From Sphaerochaeta halotolerans (lineage in GTDB: Bacteria > Spirochaetota > Spirochaetia > Sphaerochaetales > Sphaerochaetaceae): 64,000 nucleotides of DNA. Both the position numbers and the translations under genes were made by a program. The notes beneath the pieces were generated by a model. The model searched no databases. It was not told the DNA's origin and saw nothing but the letters and a program-made list of their open reading frames with translations. The stretch covers positions 31,844 through 95,843 of the forward strand of contig NZ_QUWK01000012.1 in assembly GCF_003429665.1 (NCBI RefSeq), in the 5' to 3' direction. Shown piece after piece: positions 9,732 through 18,746 of the stretch; position 1 is the stretch's first letter; each line of letters starts with the position of its first letter.

Positions 9732-10711
9732 TTTGCACCCCCTTCAATCATCTGCACCGGGAGGAAGTTACTCAGGTTCTTATCAACCAAGGTAACCGAT
9801 CCACTTTCGGTGGGATTGATGACTGCCTCCATTGTCTCAATGTACAATCGAGTGCGCGTAATGGTCTGTGACTGTTCATAGACCTCTCGGACGCTGTTGA
9901 ATCGTGCCACATCACCAGTAGCTTGGTTTACACGTTCTGCTGCATACCCTTGTGCTTGTTGGATGAGCTTGTTGGCCTCACCACGGGCGGAAGGAATGAC
10001 CTTGTTGTAGTTCTGCTTTCCTTCATTGATCAAGCGGTTCATGTCCTGGATTGCCTTGTTGACGTCCTCGAAGGCATCCTGAACCTCTCCAATCGGTGGT
10101 ACGATATTCTGTAGTTTGACCGTTACAACACGTACTCCCAATTCGTATGCATCAAAGATTTTCTGCATATTCTTTTGTGCCTCAATCTCGATGCGGGTAC
10201 GTTCACTGGTCATGACTGAAAGGATGGGAAGGTCTCCCACCAGTTTGTTCATGACACTCTGGCTGATATCACGGAGCGTTGTTTCCCTGGATTCAACCTT
10301 GAACATCCAGTTTACCGGATCTTCAATTTTGTATTGAATAATCCACTGGACATCGATGATATTCAGGTCCCCTGTCAGCATGAGCGATTCAGTGGTGTAG
10401 TCACTGTTTCCAAAAAGTGGGGAAGTAGAGTTGTTTGAGCGATATCCGAATGTCATTGTCTGAACGACTTGTGTTGGGACATTGTAACTGGTCTCGATCC
10501 CTAGTGGTATCTTGGTTTGAAGTCCAGGTCCTACTGTTCGGTTGTATTCTCCTAAGCGTAGGACAACCGCTTGTTCGGTTTGGTCGACAACAAAGAAACT
10601 GCTAAGAACCAATATGATGAGGACGACGGCGACAATAATCCAGATTACCAGTTTGGGGCTGATATTCTTGATTTGACGCGTTGGCCTCGGTGGTTGCTGC
10701 ATGGTATCCAT
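9728..10711 (-). CDS. hflK: SPFH-domain protease modulator HflK
   Basis: SSFFVVDQTEQAVVLRLGEYNRTVGPGLQTKIPLGIE; ATGA overlap with hflC. Confidence 0.9.
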   Translation of the reverse strand: MDTMQQPPRPTRQIKNISPKLVIWIIVAVVLIILVLSSFFVVDQTEQAVVLRLGEYNRTVGPGLQTKIPLGIETSYNVPTQVVQTMTFGYRSNNSTSPLFGNSDYTTESLMLTGDLNIIDVQWIIQYKIEDPVNWMFKVESRETTLRDISQSVMNKLVGDLPILSVMTSERTRIEIEAQKNMQKIFDAYELGVRVVTVKLQNIVPPIGEVQDAFEDVNKAIQDMNRLINEGKQNYNKVIPSARGEANKLIQQAQGYAAERVNQATGDVARFNSVREVYEQSQTITRTRLYIETMEAVINPTESGSVTLVDKNLSNFLPVQMIEGGAK

Positions 10712-10811
10712 GATTACTCCTCTTTGTACCTATAAAGGTACTCTTTACAATGTACTTACCTCTTGAAGACTCGTCAAGGTTGTCATAACGTCAACATTGG
10801 TTCGTTTGCCA

Positions 10812-10840
10812 TTGAAATAATATGCAGTGCGTTCTATTAT
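10812..10840 (+). promoter_or_regulatory. Candidate sigma70 promoter of metG
   Basis: TTGAAA-17 bp-TATTAT, with -10 ending 7 bp before the metG ATG. Confidence 0.6.
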
Positions 10841-10847
10841 ATCCTTT

Positions 10848-13061
10848 ATGAAAAAGAGACTTGTTACTTCTGCACTTCCCTATGTAAACAATATTCCGCA
10901 TTTAGGAAACCTTACCCAGGTTCTCAGTGCTGACGTTTTTGCCCGTTTCTGTCGACTGAAAGGGTATGAAACACTCTATATATGTGGTACCGACGAATAT
11001 GGTACGGCGACTGAGACACGTGCCCTCAAGGAAGGGATAAGCCCTCGGGAACTGTGTGACCGCTACCATGCCATCCATCGTGATATCTACGAATGGTTCA
11101 ATATCGGTTTTGATTATTTCGGACGGACAAGCACCGAGGCACAGACCGAGATTGTCCAAGATATCTTCAATCGGATGGATAAGGCAGGCTATGTAAATGA
11201 GCATGAGATGGAGCAGCTCTACTGTCCAAAGTGTGAGCGATTCCTTGCAGACCGCTTCGTTGAGGGAACCTGTCCCCACTGCCATGCAGAAGGTGCAAGA
11301 GGTGACCAGTGCGACAACTGCCAGACTTTGCTTGATCCCATCGAGTTGATCGATCCCCACTGTGTTGTCTGCGGTACTACGCCGGTGGTAAAGAAAACCA
11401 AACACCTCTACATCGATCTTCCAAAAGCCCTTCCTCTGTTGGAATCTTGGATGGAGAATGCCAGTAAAGAAGGCTTCTGGGCAAACAATGCCATTCAGGT
11501 GACCAAGTCGTGGATTAGGGACGGTTTGAAAGAACGCTGTATCACCCGTGACCTGAAGTGGGGTATTCCTGTTCCCAAGCCTGGGTACGAAAAAAAGGTG
11601 TTCTATGTCTGGTTTGATGCTCCCATTGGGTATGTTTCCATTTCAGCCAATGCCACCAAGGATTGGAAGAAGTGGTGGTTCGACCCGGATAACACGGAAC
11701 TGTTTCAATTCATCGGGAAAGACAATATTCCTTTCCATACCGTCATATTCCCTTCCTGCCAGCTGGCAAGTGGGTTGGATTGGACCATGCTCCATCATAT
11801 GAGCAGCACTGAATACCTTAATTATGAGGGTGGAAAGTTCAGTAAAAGCCTCGGTATCGGTATTTTTGGGAATGATGTGCAGGATACGGGAATCCCGGCT
11901 GATGTCTGGCGGTTCTACATGTTCTACAACCGTCCGGAAAAAAGTGACGTGACGTTTACTTGGGCTGACTTCCAGGAAAAAGTGAATGGTGAGCTTATCG
12001 GCAACCTCTCCAACTTGGTGAACCGCACCTTGACGTTTGTTAAACGATTCTATGAGGATGAAGCACTGTTTGATGCACCCATCGATAGTGACTTGCATGC
12101 GCAGATTGTTGAACGTGAGAAAAAAATCGATTCGTTCATGGAACGAGCAGAGGAGCGCGATGCACTTCGGCAGATCATCAGTCTCTCCTCCTTGGGAAAC
12201 AAGGCGTTCCAGGCCGGTGAGCCTTGGAAGATGCATAAGGAGCAACCGGAAAAAGCAATGAGTCTGCTCAAGACTCTTGTCTACCTGATTCGTGACCTGG
12301 CAGTGATGGTTCAGCCGTTTATGCCGGAGACTTCCTTGAAGATGCTCTCCTTCCTCCATGCTGAGAATACTAATTGGAATGACCTTGGCAACTGGGAAGG
12401 TATTCAGGGTATCGGTGATGTCTCCCTGCTCTTCACCAAGCTTGAGGATTCGCTGATTGAGCAACTACGCACCCGCTTCAGTGGTTCTCAGGAAGAGCGA
12501 GAACAAAAGAAAACCAAAGAATTGGAGAAAACCATGGATCAGAAAGAGGACCAGGTAAGCCTGGCTGAACAGTTTGCGAGTCGAGTAGTGCTCAAGGTCG
12601 CAAAGATTACCAATGTGGAAAAACACCCCCGTGGTGATAAACTTTATATCCTTACCCTTGATGTAAAGGAAGAGGAGCCAAGGACTATTATCAGTTCCAT
12701 CGTTCCCTATTACAAAGAAGAGGAGTTGCAGGATCAGAATATTGTCTTGGTTAGCAATCTCAAGCCGGCAAATTTCCGGGGAGAGAAGAGTTATGGAATG
12801 CTGCTGGCCGCAAGTGACCCGGATGCAGAAGAACATACCACCTGTGAAGTGCTCTTTGCACCACAATTTGAAGTGGGAAGTGTGCTCACCCCAGAGGGTT
12901 TTTCCCCTGTGGAGGAAAAGCTTCCGTACATAAAGGCTGACCACTTTTTCTCCATGCCGATCTATACTGAATCTGGGGTGGTGAAAATAGACGGGAAACC
13001 GATAGGAAAGGATGGGGTAGCCCTGACGGCAAAAAAATATTTGAATGGCCCGGTAGGTTAA
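10848..13061 (+). CDS. metG: Methionyl-tRNA synthetase with four-CxxC insert and C-terminal EMAP/Trbp111-like domain
   Basis: MKKRLVTSALPYVNNIPHLGN; KFSKSLG; CPKC/CPHC/CDNC/CVVC; C-terminal VLKVAKITNVEKHPRGDKLYILTLDV. Confidence 0.96.
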   Translation: MKKRLVTSALPYVNNIPHLGNLTQVLSADVFARFCRLKGYETLYICGTDEYGTATETRALKEGISPRELCDRYHAIHRDIYEWFNIGFDYFGRTSTEAQTEIVQDIFNRMDKAGYVNEHEMEQLYCPKCERFLADRFVEGTCPHCHAEGARGDQCDNCQTLLDPIELIDPHCVVCGTTPVVKKTKHLYIDLPKALPLLESWMENASKEGFWANNAIQVTKSWIRDGLKERCITRDLKWGIPVPKPGYEKKVFYVWFDAPIGYVSISANATKDWKKWWFDPDNTELFQFIGKDNIPFHTVIFPSCQLASGLDWTMLHHMSSTEYLNYEGGKFSKSLGIGIFGNDVQDTGIPADVWRFYMFYNRPEKSDVTFTWADFQEKVNGELIGNLSNLVNRTLTFVKRFYEDEALFDAPIDSDLHAQIVEREKKIDSFMERAEERDALRQIISLSSLGNKAFQAGEPWKMHKEQPEKAMSLLKTLVYLIRDLAVMVQPFMPETSLKMLSFLHAENTNWNDLGNWEGIQGIGDVSLLFTKLEDSLIEQLRTRFSGSQEEREQKKTKELEKTMDQKEDQVSLAEQFASRVVLKVAKITNVEKHPRGDKLYILTLDVKEEEPRTIISSIVPYYKEEELQDQNIVLVSNLKPANFRGEKSYGMLLAASDPDAEEHTTCEVLFAPQFEVGSVLTPEGFSPVEEKLPYIKADHFFSMPIYTESGVVKIDGKPIGKDGVALTAKKYLNGPVG

Positions 13062-13096
13062 ATATCTATCAGTAGTCTTACTATCTAGATAAGGAT

Positions 13097-13122
13097 TTTG
13101 GGGGCCAGTACTGGCCCCCAAA
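13097..13122. repeat. 26-bp perfect palindrome after metG (possible transcription terminator/hairpin)
   Basis: TTTGGGGGCCAGT|ACTGGCCCCCAAA. Confidence 0.7.
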
Positions 13123-13144
13123 TGTGGTATAAGGGGGAAAAAGC

Positions 13145-14191
13145 ATGCATATCCAAAGAATCGCAACCAAAGAGCTTTCTTCTGAGGGTGCCGTGTTTCA
13201 GAGCAGCGTCTGGGCTGAGGTGAAACAACACTTTGGTTGGAAGAGCTATGCCTTTTTGGTTGAGACAGAGAATTCGGCTTTTACCCTGCTCGTTCTCATC
13301 AAACAGATGGCACCCCTCTGTTCTTTGGCATACATTCCCTTTGGGCCTCCGCTTTCATTGCTGAAGCTTAGCCAAGTCGGAGTATTCCTGGAAGATCTTG
13401 CAAAACAGATTCGGAAATTCCTCCCAAAAGGAGTGTTCGCACTCCGTTATGATTTGCCTTTTGAGGAGGTGAATGACCAGAACGTCATGACCTTTCGAAC
13501 AAGAAGGTTGAGAACGCTGGAGCAGAGTGTACAGCCTGAAGGAACGGTCAGAATCGATCTCCAGTGGGGGTATCATGCAGTGACACTGGGATATAGAGAG
13601 CGGGCAAAACGGGCACTGCGAAAGGCTGACCAAGTGTTTCAGGTTCGTGTACATGATGGAGATGAGGCGTCTTTTCTTGCTTGGTATGACGTCTACCTGG
13701 AAACAGCACGTAGAGATGGATTCAGTCCCAGGTCAAAAAAATATCTTCGTTTTCTCTTGATGCCATTCTCTCATGGTAATGAAGATTTCTCGTCAGAGCT
13801 GTTGCTGGCAGTTGAAGGAGAGAAGATTGTGGGAGGAATCATCGTGTTGTTCAGCCCTTCCGAGGCAATCTATCTCTATGGCGCATCCCAGAGGTTCGAT
13901 GGCATTTCCTGCTCCTACCTATTGCAGGACTTTGCGATTAGGATGGCTTGCGAAAGAAAGTGTCGTGTCTATGACTTATATGGAATCCCCGGTCCGAAGG
14001 GTAGGGCAAGCCATCTTGCAGGATTGGAGATATTCAAACGTTCTTTTGGTGGACAACCCTATTACCGCACTCCCTCGACCGATTATCTGTATAATCGGGT
14101 TACTTGGCATGTCTATTCACTTTTTGAGATGATGCGTTATCAATCAAAAAGGAGAATCAAGATTCAAGGAGAAGCCCTACCAAGTTCTTGA
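13145..14191 (+). CDS. FemAB/FmhB-like GNAT peptidyltransferase (peptidoglycan bridge formation family)
   Basis: AYIPFGPPL, FRTRRLRTLEQSVQPEGTVRIDLQ, YDLYGIPGP...GLEIFKRSFGG. Confidence 0.8.
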   Translation: MHIQRIATKELSSEGAVFQSSVWAEVKQHFGWKSYAFLVETENSAFTLLVLIKQMAPLCSLAYIPFGPPLSLLKLSQVGVFLEDLAKQIRKFLPKGVFALRYDLPFEEVNDQNVMTFRTRRLRTLEQSVQPEGTVRIDLQWGYHAVTLGYRERAKRALRKADQVFQVRVHDGDEASFLAWYDVYLETARRDGFSPRSKKYLRFLLMPFSHGNEDFSSELLLAVEGEKIVGGIIVLFSPSEAIYLYGASQRFDGISCSYLLQDFAIRMACERKCRVYDLYGIPGPKGRASHLAGLEIFKRSFGGQPYYRTPSTDYLYNRVTWHVYSLFEMMRYQSKRRIKIQGEALPSS

Positions 14192-15482
14192 ATTGATTTC
14201 CTCGATCGAACTCATTTGCAAACAGTTCAAATGAAGCACTCCCTGGAGAGAGCAGGATTGCTTGTACAAGATTCGGTAGCTCCTGTTCCTTCTTCCGTGC
14301 CATTTCATAACTCTGCTGGAGAGCATCCCCCATGGACTTGAATGGACCATAGTAGGGAATATTATGTTGCTCGAGGAGAGGAATCAGCTTATTTTGGGTG
14401 AAGCTACCGTCAAGCAGGGAGACGCTACTGGCGCTTTGTAACTCTTCCAGCATTCCATCGGCCTCGAGGTTTTTGTCTGTGCCGCCACAGATGAGATGCA
14501 CTGCCATGGTTCTGAATTTTGCATAGGAGAAATGCACTGCCTCGGGTATTGTTGCTGCACTGTCATTCACAAAGAGGATGTTGCCAAGCATACCCAATTG
14601 TTCTATGCGGTGAGGAACTCCTTGGAAACTCTGCAAGGCTTTAAGGATGCTTTTGTACTTGAATCCCAATGCAAGCAGGATTGTATAAGCGCTTCTGAGG
14701 TGTGGCTGTTCTTCCAGTACCTTTGCACTTGCTCGGTCAATTCCACGAATATGGTGTTTGTCCAATTGGGTTTGAGTTTTGATTCGTTTGAGCATTACAT
14801 CGGGGATGACCGCCATCTTGATATTGTGCGTGAATAGTTGCAGTTTGTCCTCAAGATAGTGTTCTATAGACTCATAGGAGTTCAGATGATCTGGATAGAA
14901 GTTGGTAAGTGCACAGAGCTCCATGACAGGAAGCTGTCCATGCATTGCCTGTACCGTGTCGCGAATCTGCCAGGAAGAGAATTCACAAACAAGGTACTCG
15001 GGAAGTGCTCTTCCTTGCTCATTTCGCCTTTCCCACTCCCTGAGAATACTGAATCCGCTGATTCCCATATTCCCACACTGCATTGCCTCATACCCATATT
15101 CCTGTAATACATGGGCGACTGCAGCACTGGTTGTGGTCTTTCCTTTTGTTCCGGTAATACCGATGATCTTAACCTGTTCACACCAAGGGGAGCTGAACAG
15201 CCAGGCAAAATCATTGACAACCATGCGAGCATACTTGAGCATGGGGTGGTTTGGGGGTATGGCTGGATTTTTAACCACGATATCAGCCCACAGAAAATCT
15301 TCCGAACGATGTGGTCCAGAGATGCATAGTGCCCCTCGTTGGGTAAGATCTTCCATTTCATACCCAAGATTACAGGTTCCCTTCAAATCTGTAATTCTTA
15401 CTTCATCTCCATGGTCAAGGAAATATGAGGCTGCTGCAAAACCGCCTCCATGCATTCCAAGGCCGAAGATAAGAACCTTCAT
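14157..15482 (-). CDS. murD: UDP-N-acetylmuramoyl-L-alanine--D-glutamate ligase
   Basis: MKVLIFGLGMHGGGFAAA; IIGITGTKGKTTTSAAVAHVL; FVNDSAATIPEAV. Confidence 0.85.
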   Translation of the reverse strand: MKVLIFGLGMHGGGFAAASYFLDHGDEVRITDLKGTCNLGYEMEDLTQRGALCISGPHRSEDFLWADIVVKNPAIPPNHPMLKYARMVVNDFAWLFSSPWCEQVKIIGITGTKGKTTTSAAVAHVLQEYGYEAMQCGNMGISGFSILREWERRNEQGRALPEYLVCEFSSWQIRDTVQAMHGQLPVMELCALTNFYPDHLNSYESIEHYLEDKLQLFTHNIKMAVIPDVMLKRIKTQTQLDKHHIRGIDRASAKVLEEQPHLRSAYTILLALGFKYKSILKALQSFQGVPHRIEQLGMLGNILFVNDSAATIPEAVHFSYAKFRTMAVHLICGGTDKNLEADGMLEELQSASSVSLLDGSFTQNKLIPLLEQHNIPYYGPFKSMGDALQQSYEMARKKEQELPNLVQAILLSPGSASFELFANEFDRGNQFKNLVGLLLES

Positions 15483-15601
15483 GTGCCACCCCCCGGATGC
15501 CTCTATAGTAAAAAGAAAGCGGGAAGAGAGCAAGTGAATCGCAACTGAAAGCGCAGGAATTTCGCTCTTACAGATACCGAAAAATTCTATAACGTACCCT
15601 A

Positions 15602-15630
15602 TTGACGTTGATTTATCTTCCCTGCATAAT
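15602..15630 (+). promoter_or_regulatory. Candidate sigma70 promoter of the small basic protein gene
   Basis: TTGACG-17 bp-CATAAT. Confidence 0.65.
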
Positions 15631-15702
15631 AGACCGGTAATTACAAAGCCAGTCGTATTCGGGCTCTACCGAAAATAGAGACGGTTGGTAAGGAGCGCTA
15701 TA

Positions 15703-15792
15703 GTGCCTTGTGGAAGAAAAAGAAAGAAGCATAAGATTGCTACTCATAAGAGAAAGAAAAAGCTCAGAAAGAATAGACATAAGAACAAATAG
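15703..15792 (+). CDS. 29-aa highly basic protein resembling the AURKAIP1/COX24 (mS38/bS22-like) family; absent from the ORF track
   Basis: GTG start: VPCGRKRKKHKIATHKRKKKLRKNRHKNK*; AAGGAG 7 bp upstream; own promoter and terminator. Confidence 0.8.
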   Translation: MPCGRKRKKHKIATHKRKKKLRKNRHKNK

Positions 15793-15829
15793 TCTGTTCA
15801 AGTAGACTTATACTTCGTACCAATGTACA

Positions 15830-15857
15830 AAACCGTCGGTCGCTCCGGCGGTTTTTC
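15830..15857 (+). terminator. Intrinsic terminator
   Basis: AAACCGTCGG-tcgct-CCGGCGGTTTTT. Confidence 0.85.
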
Positions 15858-15989
15858 TATGGGAGCCACAAGCTAAAGCTTGATGGGAGAATGAGATTTG
15901 TTGACCAATCCATACAATGTATGGTAGTGTATGCAAACACCTCTTTATCCGCTCTTGAGGGCGGATCATAAAGTCCGTAAGGAGGAACC

Positions 15990-16271
15990 ATGAGAAATTA
16001 TGAGTTCACTGTTATTTTCAATGCAAACGAAGATAACACACAGGCTGGTTTGGAATTCGTGACCAGCACATTCGCAGCTGCTGATGTAGAAATTACAAAG
16101 CAGGATGACATGGGCGTCAAATATTTGGCCTATGATATCAAGAAGCAAGAAAAGGGACATTACGTCTACTTTGAAATGAAGGCAGATCCCAGTAGGATCC
16201 TTGGCTTCGAGCAAGCGTTCTTGTTGAACCAGAACATTTTGAAGTTCTTGTTCGTAAACCCTGAGAAATAA
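15990..16271 (+). CDS. rpsF: 30S ribosomal protein S6
   Basis: MRNYEFTVIFNANED...MGVKYLAYDIKKQEKGHYVYFEM. Confidence 0.93.
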   Translation: MRNYEFTVIFNANEDNTQAGLEFVTSTFAAADVEITKQDDMGVKYLAYDIKKQEKGHYVYFEMKADPSRILGFEQAFLLNQNILKFLFVNPEK

Positions 16272-16295
16272 AGACTAAAGAATGGGAGCAAAACC

Positions 16296-16781
16296 ATGGC
16301 AAATGACCTGAACGTAGTCGCATTGGTGGGCCGTCTTACCAGAGATAGTGAGCTTCGCTATTCAAATGGTGGTATGGCTATCTGTCATTTTTCCCTAGCC
16401 GTCAACCGGAGGAAGAGGTCGGGTGACAATAAGTGGGAGGATGAAGCAAACTTTTTCGACTGTTCGATGTTTGGCAAGAGTGCCGAATCCCTCAACCAAT
16501 ATCTAGAGAAGGGTAGGCAGGTTTCCATTGTCGGTGAGCTAAGGCAGAACCGATGGGAACAGGACGGCCAAAGTCGGAGTAGGGTTGAGATTGCCGTGAA
16601 TTCGTTGCAGCTCCTCTCGAGTCCCGGTTCTACCGATGGTAGAAACACCTCTCGTCAGAGTGGACAACCACAAACGAGAAACCAGGGGTCTTATGGTTCA
16701 CGGCCAGCTCCCCAGGATACCGCCTCTCCCTTGGATATCGGCGGACCTGAGCAGTTTGACGACGACCAGATCCCATTCTAA
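16296..16781 (+). CDS. ssb: Single-stranded DNA-binding protein
   Basis: NVVALVGRLTRDSELRYSNGGMAICHFSLAVNRR; acidic DDDQIPF tail. Confidence 0.96.
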   Translation: MANDLNVVALVGRLTRDSELRYSNGGMAICHFSLAVNRRKRSGDNKWEDEANFFDCSMFGKSAESLNQYLEKGRQVSIVGELRQNRWEQDGQSRSRVEIAVNSLQLLSSPGSTDGRNTSRQSGQPQTRNQGSYGSRPAPQDTASPLDIGGPEQFDDDQIPF

Positions 16782-16824
16782 GACTCTGCCTTCTGGCAGA
16801 TGATGTTGCAAGGAGAAACATATA

Positions 16825-17109
16825 ATGCGCGATGACGATAACGATTCCATGAATAATGACGGAAGAAACGGAAGAGACAGAAGAGGGGGCGGACGCAAAC
16901 CCAGTTTCAGAAAAAAGGTTTGCAAATTCTGTACCCAGAACCTTACTCCAGACTACAAGAATCCTGATATGCTGCGGCGCTATATAACCGAGCGTGGCAA
17001 GATTCTTCCTGCCCGTATCACCGGTTGCTGTGCCAAGCATCAGAGGGCTGTTACTGCTGAGATCAAGAAGGCACGTGTACTTGCGTACCTTCCGTTTGAG
17101 AAGAAGTAA
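16825..17109 (+). CDS. rpsR: 30S ribosomal protein S18 (Cys-containing form)
   Basis: [45 protein letters not shown]. Confidence 0.95.
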   Translation: MRDDDNDSMNNDGRNGRDRRGGGRKPSFRKKVCKFCTQNLTPDYKNPDMLRRYITERGKILPARITGCCAKHQRAVTAEIKKARVLAYLPFEKK

Positions 17110-17112
17110 CTT

Positions 17113-18093
17113 GTGTTAGGTGCCATGAACCAGCTTGATACCAAGATGTTGAAACAGGGATTGTTCCTGACGGCGGTGAGCTATGCGCTCTCCCGTTTGT
17201 TGATCGGGAACCTCCTCTTCACCATCCCCTTGATGGTTCTTGCACCGAAGTTTTCCAATCGAAGGGAAGCGTTGTTTCCTGTTGGCTTGGTAGCTGCTTT
17301 GCTCGTGATTACCGAGTTCGTCAGGGCAAGAGGGTCTTTAGGCAGTCCCGAAGGGCGCTTGTTGCTTGTGGTTGGAATGTTCATCCCGATTGTACTCTTG
17401 GTAGCCTGCGCAGTATGGATTGCCTTGGATGACAAGCGTACATTATACCGCTATCTGGCATCATCCTTGTTTGGGATTGTTGCTTCGGTTGTGGTGGTTG
17501 TTTGGTTTACAAGACCTAACGAGGCGCTCCAGAAGGTAGACTCAGCAATGTTTGAGACATTCCGTACGCTCCTCGGAGGGACGAATGGTGGAACACAAAC
17601 CTCCATTGAAGCATCTGGTGTTGCATTGGAAAGTTTGTATCGAACGTCTGTGATGGCAATAGGAGCCATGTTGGCTCCGCTCTGCATGGTGTTGGTTGGG
17701 TTCACGTCTTTTGTGGCGATGAGCTACCAGGCCCGGTTTGACGGTTCCTTCAATGTGCGGGTTTCCCATTGGAGGGTTCCGGAAGTCACCCTTTGGGTGT
17801 TTCTTGGTTCTTGGGCACTGGTCCTGCTGTTGATCCTGGCAAAGACTCCCTACCTGTATCGGGCGCTTGCGTTGCAAGCAGCGCTGGCAAGTAGTGTGTT
17901 GTATGCGGTGCAGGGAATGGCAATTGTAGTACATTTTATACTGCGAAAAGGCATTGCCGTGAACACGACTCGACTGTTTGCCACGATGTTCCTCTTGGTG
18001 TTCTTGATTCCTGGGGTGAATGTGCTGGTTGTCTTTGTTCTTCCCTTGTTGGGGGTAACAGAGACTTGGATTATGTATAGACGTAATGAGTAA
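17113..18093 (+). CDS. Multi-TM membrane protein, DUF2232-like by position and character
   Basis: Hydrophobic; sits between rpsR and rplI; GTG start, or ATG at 17125. Confidence 0.65.
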   Translation: MLGAMNQLDTKMLKQGLFLTAVSYALSRLLIGNLLFTIPLMVLAPKFSNRREALFPVGLVAALLVITEFVRARGSLGSPEGRLLLVVGMFIPIVLLVACAVWIALDDKRTLYRYLASSLFGIVASVVVVVWFTRPNEALQKVDSAMFETFRTLLGGTNGGTQTSIEASGVALESLYRTSVMAIGAMLAPLCMVLVGFTSFVAMSYQARFDGSFNVRVSHWRVPEVTLWVFLGSWALVLLLILAKTPYLYRALALQAALASSVLYAVQGMAIVVHFILRKGIAVNTTRLFATMFLLVFLIPGVNVLVVFVLPLLGVTETWIMYRRNE

Positions 18094-18105
18094 GGAGTGT
18101 ATCCT

Positions 18106-18741
18106 ATGAAAATTATTCTGAATCAGGATGTAGTCAACCTCGGTGAAGAGGGAGACGTTGTAGTTGTAAAGAGCGGGTATGCCCGTAATTATCTGCTTCC
18201 AAATAAGATGGCTGTGATGTTCAACAAAACAAACCAAGCCATTTTTGCAAGCCGTACTGCAGCTATCGAAAAGCGTAAGGAAGAGAAGCGTGCTGCAAGT
18301 GCAGGCCTGAAAGAAAAGCTTGATAATGTTGTAATCACCATGGTTGTTTCAGCCGGTGAGAGTGGCAAGCTTTTTGGTTCGGTAACTTCTGCAATGGTGC
18401 AGGAAGCACTGGCAAAACAGGGCATTGAAATCGAACGCAAGAAGATCGAGGTTCCTACCCATTCAATCAAGATGGTAGGTACCTATTCTGTTCGTGTCCA
18501 TTTGTACGAGGATGTGAGCGCGGAGATCAAACTCATCGTTGAGAGCGAGAATGTCTTGAAAAAACGACAAGCTGATGAAGCCAAGGCAAAGGCAGAGGCA
18601 GATAAAGCAGAAGCAGCTAAGGCTGCACAAGAAGCAAAGGCCGCCAAAGTTGCAAAGGAAGCTGAAGAGGCTGAAGCTGCAGCAAAGGAAGCTGAAGAAG
18701 CTGTCATTGAAGAGGCTGAAGCAGAGAAAGTAGAAGAGTAA
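18106..18741 (+). CDS. rplI: 50S ribosomal protein L9 with about 60-aa Ala/Glu/Lys-rich C-terminal extension
   Basis: MKIILNQDVVNLGEEGDVVVVKSGYARNYLLPNKMA. Confidence 0.96.
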   Translation: MKIILNQDVVNLGEEGDVVVVKSGYARNYLLPNKMAVMFNKTNQAIFASRTAAIEKRKEEKRAASAGLKEKLDNVVITMVVSAGESGKLFGSVTSAMVQEALAKQGIEIERKKIEVPTHSIKMVGTYSVRVHLYEDVSAEIKLIVESENVLKKRQADEAKAKAEADKAEAAKAAQEAKAAKVAKEAEEAEAAAKEAEEAVIEEAEAEKVEE

Positions 18742-18746
18742 GGAAT

